DNA of 64,000 bases from Nocardia sp. NBC_01503 (GTDB lineage Bacteria; Actinomycetota; Actinomycetes; Mycobacteriales; Mycobacteriaceae), in the NCBI RefSeq assembly GCF_036327755.1, contig NZ_CP109596.1, positions 7,750,001 to 7,814,000 of the forward strand, in the 5' to 3' direction. Positions 25,047 to 33,975 of this stretch are shown here, one piece after another. Numbering within the stretch: position 1 is the first letter of the stretch; each line of letters begins with the position of its first letter. A model generated the notes under the pieces. That model ran no database searches and was not told the DNA's origin. It worked only from the letters and a program-made list of their open reading frames with translations. Position numbers and translations under genes: made by a program.

Positions 25047-27509
25047 TCAGCGCGAATACGGCCAGGCCCAGTCGGCGACCTCCGGAATGTCCTCGCCGTG
25101 TTCGCGAGTCCACGCGCGGGCCGTCCAGCGTGCGTCGACCATCTCCTGCCGCAGCCCGGCGGCCTGGGTACGCAGCCCCGGGACGCGGTCGATGACATCC
25201 ATGACCAGGTGATAGCGGTCCATATCATTGAGCATCACCATGTCGAAAGGCGTTGTGGTGGTGCCCTTCTCCTTATAGCCGCGCACATGCAGACCCGAGT
25301 GGTTCGCGCGCCGGTAGGTGAGGCGGTGGATCAACCACGGATAGCCGTGGAAGGCGAAGATGACCGGGCGGTCGGTAGTGAACATGGTGTCGAAAAGACT
25401 GTCCGGGAGACCGTGCGGATGCTCGTCCCGCGGCTGCAGGCGCATCAGATCGACAATATTGATCACTCGAATTCGCAACCGCGGCAGCCGTTCCCGCAGA
25501 ATGGCGGCGGCCGCGAGGGTCTCCAGTGTGGGCACGTCACCCGCACAGGCGAGTACCACATCGGGGGTAGAGCCGAGCTCGTCGTTATTACCCGCCCACT
25601 CCCAGATACCCGCACCCCGCGCGCAGTGCACGGTCGCCTCGTCCACCGAAAGCCAGTCCGCCTGCGGCTGTTTGCCCGCGACGACCACATTCACATAGTG
25701 CCGCGATCGCAGACAGTGATCATAGGTCGAGAGCAGCGTATTGGCGTCCGGGGGCAGATAGACGCGCACGATCTCCGGCGACTTGTTCAGCACCACATCC
25801 AGGAATCCCGGATCCTGATGGGTGAAGCCATTATGATCCTGCCGCCAAACATGCGACGAAAGCAGGTAATTCAGGCTCGGAATCGGCCGCCGCCACGGTA
25901 CCGCCGCGCTCGCGTCCAGCCATTTGGCGTGCTGGTTGAACATGGCGTCGACAATGTGGATGAACGCCTCGTAGCAGGTGAAGACGCCGTGCCGCCCGGT
26001 GAGCAGATAGCCCTCCAGCAGACCCTCGCACATATGCTCGGACAGCACCTCGATGACCCGGCCCGCGCGATCCAATTTGACGTCGTACTCACCGATCTCG
26101 GCCTGCCAGTCGCGGCCGGTGACGGTGAGAATGTCCTGTAATCGGTTGCTGGCCAACTCATCCGGAGCGAAGGTGAGGAAGTTGTCGGGGTTCGCGGCGG
26201 TGACATCGCGCAGCCAGGTACCCAGCACCTGCGTCGCCTCATGTTCGGTGCCACCGGGCGTCACGACCTCCACACCGTACTCCCGCCAATCGGGCAGCTT
26301 CAGATCGCGCACCAGCATGCCGCCGTTGCTGACCGGATTGGCGCTCATCCGCCGGTCCCCGGTCGGCACCAACCGCAGCAACTCCTCGACCGGCCGCCCC
26401 TGCTCGTCGAACAGTTCCTCGGGTCGATAGGACTCGAGCCACTTCTCCAGTACCGCACGATGATTGGCATCGGTACGGGCGGCGGACAACGGCACCTGAT
26501 GCGCCCGGAAGGTGCCCTCGACCGGTTCACCGTCGACTATCGGCGGACAGGTCCAGCCCTTGGGCGTGCGCAGCACGATCATCGGCCAGCTGGGCCGCGT
26601 GGTGTCACCGGCGCGCGCGAGCTGCTGAATCTCGGCAATGCGATCCAGGCAGCGATCCATCGCGGTGGCCATATCCTGATGCACCGCCGCCGGATCACTC
26701 CCGGAGACGATGATCGGGTCGTAGCCGTACCCGTTGAACAGCGACACCAGCTCCGACTCCGGAATGCGCGCCAGCACGGTCGGATTCGCGATCTTGTACT
26801 GGTTCAGTGCCAGGATCGGCAGCACCGCGCCGTCGCGCGCCGGGTTGATGAACTTGTTGGCATGCCAGCTCCCCGCCAGCGGACCCGTCTCGGCCTCACC
26901 GTCGCCGACCACGCAGAAGACCGTCAGCTTCGGATTGTCCAGCGCCGCACCGAAAGCGTGCAGCAGCGAATAACCGAGTTCACCGCCCTCATGGAATGAA
27001 CCCGGGGTCTCGGGGGCGCAGTGACTGGGCACACCACCCGGGAAGGAGAACTGCGCGAACAGTGCCCGCATACCGTCGGCGTCCCGCGAAATATTGCCGT
27101 ACAGCTCGGAGTAGGTGCCCTCCAGCCAGGCGCAGGCGTTGGGGCCGGGACCACCGTGACCGGGACCTGCGACGAAAACCGCATCGAGATCACGCGCCAG
27201 AATGGCCCGATTGGCATGCACCCACACCAGATTCAATCCCGGCACGGTGCCGAAGTGGCCGAGCAATCGCGGCTTGATCTGCTCGGGTTCCAGGGGTGTG
27301 CGCAGCAGCGGATTGGCCATCAAATAGATCTGCCCGACCGCCAGATAATTCGCGGCTCGCCACCAGGCGTCGACGGTGCTCAACTCATCGCGGTCGAGCG
27401 GCCCGGGACTCGCATCGAGCCGGTAGGGCTTCGGAGCGACGGTCCGCCCGCCGGCTCCGCCGAGATTATCGGCCGAGGTGTCATCATTCGCGCTGGTCAA
27501 CTGCGTCAT
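25047..27509 (-). CDS. Phosphoketolase
   Basis: 820 residues, the normal length for xylulose-5-phosphate/fructose-6-phosphate phosphoketolase. The thiamine-diphosphate segment is VVGDGEAETGPLAGSWHANK; other family landmarks are GHGGPGPNACAWLEGTYSE, FSFPGGVPSHCAPETPGS, HQDPGFLDVV and TPFDMVMLNDMDRYHL. It splits a ketose phosphate with phosphate to acetyl phosphate and an aldose phosphate. Start ATG 27509 with GAGGAG upstream. No acetate kinase or phosphotransacetylase gene is adjacent. Confidence 0.95.
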   Translation of the reverse strand: MTQLTSANDDTSADNLGGAGGRTVAPKPYRLDASPGPLDRDELSTVDAWWRAANYLAVGQIYLMANPLLRTPLEPEQIKPRLLGHFGTVPGLNLVWVHANRAILARDLDAVFVAGPGHGGPGPNACAWLEGTYSELYGNISRDADGMRALFAQFSFPGGVPSHCAPETPGSFHEGGELGYSLLHAFGAALDNPKLTVFCVVGDGEAETGPLAGSWHANKFINPARDGAVLPILALNQYKIANPTVLARIPESELVSLFNGYGYDPIIVSGSDPAAVHQDMATAMDRCLDRIAEIQQLARAGDTTRPSWPMIVLRTPKGWTCPPIVDGEPVEGTFRAHQVPLSAARTDANHRAVLEKWLESYRPEELFDEQGRPVEELLRLVPTGDRRMSANPVSNGGMLVRDLKLPDWREYGVEVVTPGGTEHEATQVLGTWLRDVTAANPDNFLTFAPDELASNRLQDILTVTGRDWQAEIGEYDVKLDRAGRVIEVLSEHMCEGLLEGYLLTGRHGVFTCYEAFIHIVDAMFNQHAKWLDASAAVPWRRPIPSLNYLLSSHVWRQDHNGFTHQDPGFLDVVLNKSPEIVRVYLPPDANTLLSTYDHCLRSRHYVNVVVAGKQPQADWLSVDEATVHCARGAGIWEWAGNNDELGSTPDVVLACAGDVPTLETLAAAAILRERLPRLRIRVINIVDLMRLQPRDEHPHGLPDSLFDTMFTTDRPVIFAFHGYPWLIHRLTYRRANHSGLHVRGYKEKGTTTTPFDMVMLNDMDRYHLVMDVIDRVPGLRTQAAGLRQEMVDARWTARAWTREHGEDIPEVADWAWPYSR

Positions 27510-27594
27510 GCACCGAGCTCCTCACGCTTGCGGCGTGCCTGTACGGACAATTCGGGCGAAGATTCCAAGCACAGGCTACCCGCTCGAAGTGGCG

Positions 27595-28167
27595 TCAATC
27601 GGCACCGAGCGCCGAGCGCCCGGTGAATGCCAGTAGTCGCCGGTGGGCGGGGGCGGCAGCGGGCACGGAGACGTCCGGACCGAACATGCCCGGCTGCCGG
27701 AAGGCGTCGAAATCCATGCCGCGCATGATCTCCAGGAGTTCGGCGGCTGCCCGCTGATCGATGAGATCCTCGTGACCGGCGGCGACCGCGAGATCGATGC
27801 CGTGGACCAGGACCTCGGTCAGATGGATGAGAGCCGCGGTGGTGCCGGGCACCGTGCCGAAGCCGAGGCGCACATTCGTGGCCAGCGCGTCCGGCCGCTG
27901 CCAGGCGGCGCGGTCGAGGGCTGCCGCGGTGCGATAGGCGACGTGGTGATCGGTTGTCAGCCAATCGGATTCGTGTTCACCACCCGCGTCGATCCCGGTC
28001 AGTTCGGCGGCGAAGATGCGCATACCGCCCACCAGGTGGTTGAGTTCGGTTCGGACATCCCACCCCGCACAGGGCGTGCGGGCGGAGAGTGCGGCCACGG
28101 GGATCGAGTCCACTATGCCGCCGGTCGTGGTGATTGCCGCGTCGATGCGGTCGATGAGCGTGATCAT
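27595..28167 (-). CDS. Mycothiol-dependent maleylpyruvate-isomerase-like (TIGR03086) protein
   Basis: 190 residues of a DinB-like four-helix protein. The motif TPCAGWDVRTELNHLVGG, with H in the first helix pair, and a later LTEVLVHGIDLAVAAG supply metal-binding histidines typical of the MDMPI/TIGR03086 family. The start is ATG 28167, six bases after GGAG. Members are thought to use mycothiol in isomerase or detoxification reactions, which fits an actinobacterium. The esterase gene 24 bp upstream on the same strand may be co-transcribed. Confidence 0.8.
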   Translation of the reverse strand: MITLIDRIDAAITTTGGIVDSIPVAALSARTPCAGWDVRTELNHLVGGMRIFAAELTGIDAGGEHESDWLTTDHHVAYRTAAALDRAAWQRPDALATNVRLGFGTVPGTTAALIHLTEVLVHGIDLAVAAGHEDLIDQRAAAELLEIMRGMDFDAFRQPGMFGPDVSVPAAAPAHRRLLAFTGRSALGAD

Positions 28168-28191
28168 GTTGTACTCCAAGGCTTTTTGTGA

Positions 28192-29406
28192 TCAGGCGGC
28201 GAAGGTGTCGTCGAGCCAGTCGTAGATGCGGGCGAAGGCCAGGCGCTGGGCGCCCGATTGGCAGTGCGCATCGGCGCCTTCGGCTTCGGTGAAGGACAGC
28301 AGGGTTTTGGGGCAGGTCAGGTGGGCGTAGAGGAGCTCGGGCTGGCCCTTGAAGAAACCGTCCTCGGCGCCCTCGCAGACCAGGGTGGGGCAGGTGATTC
28401 GCTCGGCGATGCCGTCGCGGACGTGGTAGTCGAGGTAGGCGGCGCAGAATTCGCGGGCGGTGGCGACGCCGAAGGTGAAGCAGCCCTGGGCGATTGCCCA
28501 GCGCAGCATAGGACTCTCCTGGGCGGCGCCCTCGAGCAGGGCATCGAGCTCCGGATCGGAGTCCGCGCGCAGGCGGCGTTCGATCTCGGCGCGATCACCC
28601 GGAATGCCGGCGGTGGCGATGGTGCCGAGGTCGTAGATGCCGTCCAGGGTGATCAGGGCCGCGATGCGTGGTTCGAAGGCGGCGGCGCGCGGGGTCAGCA
28701 CACCGCCCATGCTGTTGCCCAGCAGGGCGATACGCGCCGGATCGACGTCGGGAAGGATGCGGGCGAAATCGATGACGGGGCCCACCACATGCTCCCAGTC
28801 GGGGCGGAAGAACAGGCCGCGCCGGTGCCGGGCGCCGGGCTGGCCCGGACCGTCGAAGACCAGCACGTTGTAGCCGCGTTCCACCGCGGCCGCCGCTCCG
28901 CCGAAATACATTTCCTCGGCGGAGCCATCGAAACCGTTGCACATCAATACGGTCGGGCGGGGCACCCCGGAATCGTCGACTCGATACAGATAGCCGGGCA
29001 ATGTCGTTCCCTCATAAGGGATTTCGACCGGCTCGATGGGGGCATCGGCCAGTTCCGCCGCCGCGCGGAAGCATTCGACCTGGGCGTCGTAGGCCGCCAT
29101 GATGCGCGGGTCGGCGAGATCGCCGTGCAGGAAGAATTCGGCGTTGCGGTAGTAGTTCGAGGCACGCAGGAAACCGTCCCGGGCACTGACGCGGTGGCCA
29201 CCGGACAGAGACGAACGCGCCTGCGCCGCAACACGATCGGCGGTGGCCCGCCATTCGTCATGCCAGCTGTCGTAATCGCCGGCGGTAATGCGCTGAGTGG
29301 TCACGACGGCCTCACCGAAATCTGCGCCGCCGTAGGTGATGTGACCGAAGGTGCGCAGCGTCTCGAACCAGAACTGCGGGTCATCGGGGAAGAAGATCGG
29401 TTGCAT
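28192..29406 (-). CDS. Alpha/beta hydrolase (FrsA/2,6-dihydropseudooxynicotine-hydrolase-like)
   Basis: 404 residues from ATG 29406 (AGGAGCG upstream); an upstream in-frame start at 29457 lies beyond the ribosome site. The N-terminal helical cap is followed by the hydrolase core: PTVLMCNGFDGSAEEMYFG, LVFDGPGQPGARH, nucleophile in LLGNSMGGVL, acid near LVCEGAEDGFF and base in GADAHCQSGAQ. It is divergent from a TetR-family gene with an inverted repeat between them, so it is probably the regulated target. Substrate unknown. Confidence 0.85.
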   Translation of the reverse strand: MQPIFFPDDPQFWFETLRTFGHITYGGADFGEAVVTTQRITAGDYDSWHDEWRATADRVAAQARSSLSGGHRVSARDGFLRASNYYRNAEFFLHGDLADPRIMAAYDAQVECFRAAAELADAPIEPVEIPYEGTTLPGYLYRVDDSGVPRPTVLMCNGFDGSAEEMYFGGAAAAVERGYNVLVFDGPGQPGARHRRGLFFRPDWEHVVGPVIDFARILPDVDPARIALLGNSMGGVLTPRAAAFEPRIAALITLDGIYDLGTIATAGIPGDRAEIERRLRADSDPELDALLEGAAQESPMLRWAIAQGCFTFGVATAREFCAAYLDYHVRDGIAERITCPTLVCEGAEDGFFKGQPELLYAHLTCPKTLLSFTEAEGADAHCQSGAQRLAFARIYDWLDDTFAA

Positions 29407-29427
29407 TATCGCTCCTAAAGCAGTTGC

Positions 29428-29438
29428 TAACGGCGTTA
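29428..29438. promoter_or_regulatory. Candidate TetR operator between esterase and tetR genes
   Basis: TAACG-G-CGTTA is a symmetric element in the 92-bp divergent region, with related words CAGTTG and CTGCGTTAG repeated about 50 bp further toward the tetR start. It is positioned to control both promoters. Confidence 0.4.
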
Positions 29439-29498
29439 ATGAAAACGGTAGAGGCATGCCGCGATAAACGCAACCACCAACTGCGTTAGAGTAGGGAC

Positions 29499-30071
29499 AT
29501 GGAAACGGAGAAGACCCGACGGCCCGGCGGGCGCAGCGCCCGGGTGCGCACGGCGGTGCATCAGGCCGTGGCCGAACTCGTCGCCGAGCGCGGGTACGGG
29601 AACTTCACCGTGGGCGAGGTGGCCGCACGGGCCGGAGTGGCCGATACCAGCATCTATCGCCGGTGGGGAAACCTCGAGGCGCTCAGCGCGGATGCGGCGA
29701 TCACCTGGCTCACCGAGCATTCCCCGATCCCGGATTCCGGGAGTCTGCGGGCCGATCTGCGCGGATTCGCGAGCAAGGTCGCGGCCGATGTGTCCGGCCC
29801 GGCCGGACTGGGGGTGCTGCGACTGGCCATGGCGCTGTCCAATGCCGGGGAGACCGGTGAGCAGGCCCGGAACCAGTTCCTCACAGCACGTTTCGACCAG
29901 CTACGGGCCATGGTCGACCGGGCGGTGGCGCGCGGTGAGCGGGCCCCCGATCCGATGCATATCGTGGACCATATCCTGGCCCCGATCTATGTGCGGACCC
30001 TTTTCGGCCTGGGCCCGCTCACCGACGCTTACACCGATGAACTGGTAGATCGGCTGATCGACCAATCCTGA
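29499..30071 (+). CDS. TetR-family transcriptional regulator
   Basis: 190 residues. The N-terminal HTH is AVAELVAERGYGNFTVGEVA then AGVADTSIYRRWGNLEAL. The C-terminal part is a TetR_C-type ligand domain ending FGLGPLTDAYTDELVDRL. It is transcribed divergently from the alpha/beta hydrolase gene and is likely its repressor. The ligand is unknown. Confidence 0.9.
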   Translation: METEKTRRPGGRSARVRTAVHQAVAELVAERGYGNFTVGEVAARAGVADTSIYRRWGNLEALSADAAITWLTEHSPIPDSGSLRADLRGFASKVAADVSGPAGLGVLRLAMALSNAGETGEQARNQFLTARFDQLRAMVDRAVARGERAPDPMHIVDHILAPIYVRTLFGLGPLTDAYTDELVDRLIDQS

Positions 30072-30087
30072 TGTACCACGACAGCAC

Positions 30088-31848
30088 TCAGGCCGGGCAG
30101 CCATCCTCGAGCCAGCGCTCGAAGGCATCCACGTGATCGGCGGGCCAGGCGCCGTCGCACGGCATCGAGCCCTGCCGCAGGCGGGTGAGAATCCCGTCGG
30201 CATGCCGGGTCACATCCTCGTGTGACCACAGGTCGAAGACGAAACTCATGGACTTGCGGTCCATCTCGCGGAACAGCGGTTTGATGTGCGCGGCGAAGCC
30301 GAGCGGTGCATCGGCGGCCGGAAGCGTCACGGCCTCTTCGGTTTTCGGCGCGAGCGCCGAGATCCTCGAGCCCGGCGTGGCATTGCACACCCACCACCAG
30401 CGCGGCACCGGCATATGCGGGGGCGGATTCGCACCGGGCTGGGAGTTCTCCACCGCGATACGCGAACCCCACTCCACATAGGCGGCGAAGGCGGCCCGGA
30501 ACTCCGGATCACGCGGCAGGCCCGCGTCATCGGCGGCACGCGAGATGAGCTGCGCCCAGCGCGCCCGCCACTCCTCGGTCAGCCCCTTACCGGCGTGCTC
30601 GGCGACCATATGGTCGTAACCGCCGTACTGCTCGGTGTAAAGCATCGGCCCGCCGAAGGTTTCGGACAGCCAGGCCGCCACCCGCTCCGGATGATCGGGT
30701 GACATGCGGGCGAAGAGCGGGGCCAGCAGATCGTCATCGGCCACGTACTTGCCGTAGAAGATCTTGGTCATTCGGGTGAGCGCGGGCAGTCCACCCGCCC
30801 ATTCGAACAGGCTCGGCTCCTGCGACATCGGCGGATCCTGGAAGCCCACGTAGTAGTGCATTCCGCTGCAGAACGGCTTGTTACGCGATTGCCCGCATCG
30901 GCACAGGCTGTAGTGTTCGCGACCGGTATCACCATCGAGGGGCACCCCGCCGGTGACTCGATACGGCCCGTCCTTCGACACCTCGACGGCCGGATCACGC
31001 TGCGGCAGCAGCACATCCGGGCTCCCGAGCGCACCGGACGGGCAGGCCCGTACCGCCGCTGCGATCTCGTCGGCGCGCGCGCCGCTGGGTGCGACGAACG
31101 GTTCCCGGGTGGCGCGGAAGGCGGTCGGCACCCGGTCGGTGCAGAATCCCGAATGCGCGCAGAGACCCCGATTGTCGGTGACCGTCACCCCCGTCCCGCG
31201 ATAGGTGTCGAGCCGATCCGGCGCCCGCTCGGGATCCTTGGCGCCGCTGAAGCCGATACGAGCGTGGCTGCCATCGCACAGCGGCTTCATCTCCGAAGCG
31301 CCACAGCGGCACAGCGCCATCTGCGGGAAGGTGCGAATGGGTTCACCGAGCCAGTTGGTGAGTTGTTCGGGATTGGTGAGCAGATACGGCCCGTCCGGCG
31401 AGACCTCGATATGCGTCGGCGAAACACCTTGGATCGCTGTGAGTTCGGCGATACGCGCGGCCAAAGTCTCTTCGTCCGAGGCGAAGACACACGCCAGATG
31501 CTGTAGCGCGGCCACCGCCTCCCGCAGTTCGGGCAGATCGCAGTCGGCGCGCAGCCGGGTGGCATCCTTGGCCAGCTCCCACAACCGCTGCTCCGGCGCG
31601 CCTGACTCGGATTCGCCTGCGGCGGAGCCTGTTTCGTCCACGACAGCGGCCAGCGGACGGATTACGCTATCGCGCAGCGGAGCCGCTCCCTCGACGAGTT
31701 CACCATCGAGACGCCGGGCGCGCGCCAGCAATGTTCGGAGTTCGTGCCGGGTGGCGGTGGTCAAGGCGTGCCTTCCCTCGAGGACGAGTGGATATCCACT
31801 TCGAAGGATGCCCATCGAAAGCCCCGGGAACAATGACCGTTCGCTCAA
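30088..31848 (-). CDS. Multidomain CDGSH iron-sulfur / 4Fe-4S / truncated hemoglobin fusion protein
   Basis: Up to 586 residues (TTG 31848; a TTG at 31764 after GGAAGG is an alternative). Domains in order: N-terminal helical part to about 150; CDGSH domain 1 (CRCGASEMKPLCDGSH); a mono-cluster 4Fe-4S domain (VTDNRGLCAHSGFC ... VRACPSGAL); CDGSH-like domain 2 (CRCGQSRNKPFCSGMHYY, with C-S-G-M-H instead of C-D-G-S-H); a group II-like truncated globin (MTKIFYGKYVADDDLLAPLF ... GGYDHMVAEHAGKGL ... YVEWGSRIAVENSQPG, then PRWWW); and an unrecognised C-terminal 75 residues ending MPCDGAWPADHVDAFERWL. The combination suggests electron transfer to a heme that handles O2 or NO. It is divergent from a LysR regulator. 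Confidence 0.8.
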   Translation of the reverse strand: MSERSLFPGLSMGILRSGYPLVLEGRHALTTATRHELRTLLARARRLDGELVEGAAPLRDSVIRPLAAVVDETGSAAGESESGAPEQRLWELAKDATRLRADCDLPELREAVAALQHLACVFASDEETLAARIAELTAIQGVSPTHIEVSPDGPYLLTNPEQLTNWLGEPIRTFPQMALCRCGASEMKPLCDGSHARIGFSGAKDPERAPDRLDTYRGTGVTVTDNRGLCAHSGFCTDRVPTAFRATREPFVAPSGARADEIAAAVRACPSGALGSPDVLLPQRDPAVEVSKDGPYRVTGGVPLDGDTGREHYSLCRCGQSRNKPFCSGMHYYVGFQDPPMSQEPSLFEWAGGLPALTRMTKIFYGKYVADDDLLAPLFARMSPDHPERVAAWLSETFGGPMLYTEQYGGYDHMVAEHAGKGLTEEWRARWAQLISRAADDAGLPRDPEFRAAFAAYVEWGSRIAVENSQPGANPPPHMPVPRWWWVCNATPGSRISALAPKTEEAVTLPAADAPLGFAAHIKPLFREMDRKSMSFVFDLWSHEDVTRHADGILTRLRQGSMPCDGAWPADHVDAFERWLEDGCPA

Positions 31849-31886
31849 CGCTTACGTAGTTCCACTCAGGAAACGAGCGAAGGTCC

Positions 31887-32795
31887 ATGGAGCTCTACGA
31901 AATCGAGGGATTCCTCGCGGTGGCCGAACATCTGCACTTCGGGCGCGCCGCCGAACAATTGCACGTCTCCCCCAGCCGGGTCAGCCAGACCATCACACAG
32001 TTGGAACGGCGCATCGGCGCGCAGCTGTTCGAGCGCACCACCCGCCGGGTGGTCCTGACCCGAATCGGCGAGCGGCTGCTCAGCGATCTGCGGCCGGGTC
32101 ATGAACAGATCCAGCGGGGTATTCGCCGGGCCGTCGGAGCGGGCCGTGGTTTCGAGGGCACCCTGACCGTCGGATTCATCGGCGCGGCCGCCGGACAACT
32201 CTGCCACGCCACCGCCGCCCTGTTCCGCGCCGAACACCCCGAGACCGAAATCTCCATTCGCGATGCCCAACTGACCGACGGATTGAGCTGGTTCACAACG
32301 GGTTTCGATATGGTGCTGGTGAGCCGTCCGATCGATGATCCGGCGCTGGTGCACGGACCCGCGCTCATTACCGAACCGCGAGTACTGGCCGTCTCCGCCG
32401 GGCATCCGCTGGCCACCCGGCAGACCGTCGAGCTCGAGGATCTGGCCGCGGTGACACTGCTGGACGTGCCCGAATCCGTCCCGCAGTCCTGGGTGCGGGA
32501 CCACCTCCCGACGCACACCCCCGCGGGACGACCCATACCGCGCGGCAGACTGGTGCACACCTTCCAGGAGGTGCTGGCCTCGATCGGTGCGGGTGAGGGC
32601 GCGTTCATCTGCGGCGCCCAGGTGAATCGCTTCTATCAGCGACCCGATATCGCCTTCCTGCCGATCACCGGGACCCCGCCCATGCGATGGGGTTTCACCT
32701 GGCGCGCCTGCGATGAGACCGCCCGCATCCGCGCCTTCGACACCGCCGCACACGGTCTGGTCCGGGCAGAACTCAAGCGCGCCAACCGGACCTGA
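31887..32795 (+). CDS. LysR-family transcriptional regulator
   Basis: 302 residues with the canonical N-terminal HTH (FLAVAEHLHFGRAAEQLHVS, RVSQTITQLERRIGAQLFER) and a LysR substrate-binding domain (LTVGFIGAAAG, FDMVLVSRPIDD). It starts 38 bp from the divergent iron-sulfur/globin gene and probably controls it. An inverted repeat TTCGCTC...GAGCGAA spans the gap. The last 23 bases overlap the 3' end of the convergent DoxX-like gene. Confidence 0.9.
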   Translation: MELYEIEGFLAVAEHLHFGRAAEQLHVSPSRVSQTITQLERRIGAQLFERTTRRVVLTRIGERLLSDLRPGHEQIQRGIRRAVGAGRGFEGTLTVGFIGAAAGQLCHATAALFRAEHPETEISIRDAQLTDGLSWFTTGFDMVLVSRPIDDPALVHGPALITEPRVLAVSAGHPLATRQTVELEDLAAVTLLDVPESVPQSWVRDHLPTHTPAGRPIPRGRLVHTFQEVLASIGAGEGAFICGAQVNRFYQRPDIAFLPITGTPPMRWGFTWRACDETARIRAFDTAAHGLVRAELKRANRT

Positions 32796-33693
32796 CCCGC
32801 CGACGACCGTCACGCTCCTTGACCTCGTCGGCGAGTTCGGCGCCGCGATCCTTGACCACCTCGCCCAGATCGGCGCCGCGATCCTTGACCACTTCCGCCA
32901 GCTCCGAGCCGCGATCGCGCACCACCTCCGCCAGCACCGCGCCCCGGTCCCTGGCCACCTCGGACAGCGCCGCACCCTTGTCCTTGACCACCTCCGACAG
33001 CACCGCACCGCGATCCTTCACGACCTCGGAGAGCTCCCCGCCGCGATCGCGCGCCACCTCGGCCAAATGCGCACCGCGATCCTTCGCGACATCGGCCAGG
33101 TGCGCGCCCCGATGCTGGGCGAGCTCGGCCAGATGCGAACCACGGTCCTGCGCGAGCTCGGCCAGATGCGACCCACGATCCTGCGCGAGCTCGGCCAGAT
33201 GGGAACCCTTGGTCTGCGCCGAATCGGCCAATTCGGCGGTCCCGGCGGCGGCCCGCTCCGCGAACTCATGCCACGCGGGCGTTCCGCGGCCACCTTTGTC
33301 GCCCGCGGCGATGAGCAGACCACCGAGCAGGCTCAGATCCTTCAGAAAGGCCAGCCGTTTGGCGGACTTCAGCGCCGGATCGGTTTCGGCCCAGAAGTCC
33401 TGTTCGGTGATGGTCGCCGGGATCACCGTGGCGGCGAGTAGACCGGCGGCCAGGCGCGGCACGCGACCGAAAGCGAGCAGCGCGCCGCCGCCCACCTGCA
33501 CCATGGCATTGATCCGCACCGCACGCTCGGGTTCGGGAAACCGATCCGCGTAGCGATCGGGCAACACTCGCTTGGCCTGCTGCACCCGATCGGCGGCAGC
33601 CTTGGTGCGGTGCTGTGGGTTGGCGAGGGTGTCCAATCCCTCGGCTATGAACGCCGTCGCGAGCAGTGGGCGGGCGAGTCGTCGCATCAACAT
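32773..33693 (-). CDS. DoxX-family membrane protein with twelve C-terminal 11-residue repeats
   Basis: 306 residues. Residues 1-130 are DoxX-like with hydrophobic segments (RPLLATAFIAEGLDTLANP, MVQVGGGALLAFGRVPRL, LLAATVIPATITEQDFW, LSLLGGLLIAAGD). Residues 161-292 are twelve tandem 11-mers of consensus D-R-G-(A/S)-x-L-(A/S)-E-(V/L)-(A/V)-(K/R/Q). An 11-residue period with Leu and Val at fixed places fits a hendecad right-handed coiled coil, of about 130 residues projecting into the cytoplasm or periplasm. The tail is basic (RDGRRRVRSGWRA). It lies divergent from the stress sigma factor gene. DoxX proteins are often linked to redox stress. Confidence 0.8.
   Translation of the reverse strand: MLMRRLARPLLATAFIAEGLDTLANPQHRTKAAADRVQQAKRVLPDRYADRFPEPERAVRINAMVQVGGGALLAFGRVPRLAAGLLAATVIPATITEQDFWAETDPALKSAKRLAFLKDLSLLGGLLIAAGDKGGRGTPAWHEFAERAAAGTAELADSAQTKGSHLAELAQDRGSHLAELAQDRGSHLAELAQHRGAHLADVAKDRGAHLAEVARDRGGELSEVVKDRGAVLSEVVKDKGAALSEVARDRGAVLAEVVRDRGSELAEVVKDRGADLGEVVKDRGAELADEVKERDGRRRVRSGWRA
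32818..33213 (-). repeat. Tandem 33-bp coding repeats (12 units)
   Basis: These encode the 11-residue repeats of the DoxX-like protein. Units differ by substitutions but keep exact 33-bp phase with no frame-breaking indels; two adjacent units (DRGSHLAELAQ twice) are identical at protein level, which suggests recent unit duplication. Confidence 0.9.
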
Positions 33694-33784
33694 AATGAGG
33701 AGGTCCTTCCTGGTCGCCGATACTCCGGCTGTAGCCGGAACGGCGGTCGGTAAACCCCGCAGTGTCCACGTTTCACACGTCTCG

Positions 33785-33809
33785 GTTTGGCAACGGTGCG
33801 ATTGGGTAC
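33785..33809 (+). promoter_or_regulatory. SigB/SigF-type promoter upstream of the sigma factor gene
   Basis: GTTT, a 15-base spacer, then GGGTAC. This matches the GTTT-N14-16-GGGTAT type recognised by group 3 SigB/SigF sigma factors of Gram-positive bacteria. It lies 167 bp upstream of a gene encoding just such a sigma factor, so autoregulation is likely. Confidence 0.65.
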
Positions 33810-33856
33810 CCCTGCAGCAGGTTGATAGAACAGCCGATCCCGGGAGGTCCGCTCAT

Positions 33857-33907
33857 ATGCGGCCGGCCGGTGGTGCGACAGCTGATTTCGCCACTGCGAA
33901 ACGCTAA
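33857..33907 (+). CDS. Possible 16-residue upstream peptide
   Basis: ATG 33857 is preceded at nine bases by GGGAGG and opens MRPAGGATADFATAKR followed by TAA. It lies between the sigma-type promoter and the sigma factor gene, within the predicted leader. It could be a regulatory upstream ORF or a chance frame; length gives no statistical support. Confidence 0.3.
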   Translation: MRPAGGATADFATAKR

Positions 33908-33975
33908 GACGCGCGGCGCAGCCGGACTTCCCCCGGGAGGTCGTGGCGCGATCAGCCGGAGTCGGAGTTTGACCG

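Noticed and set aside
23793..26141. A 782-codon plus-strand open frame
   Set aside because: It is antisense to the molybdoenzyme and phosphoketolase genes, both of which have clear family motifs; long antisense frames are expected at this GC content.
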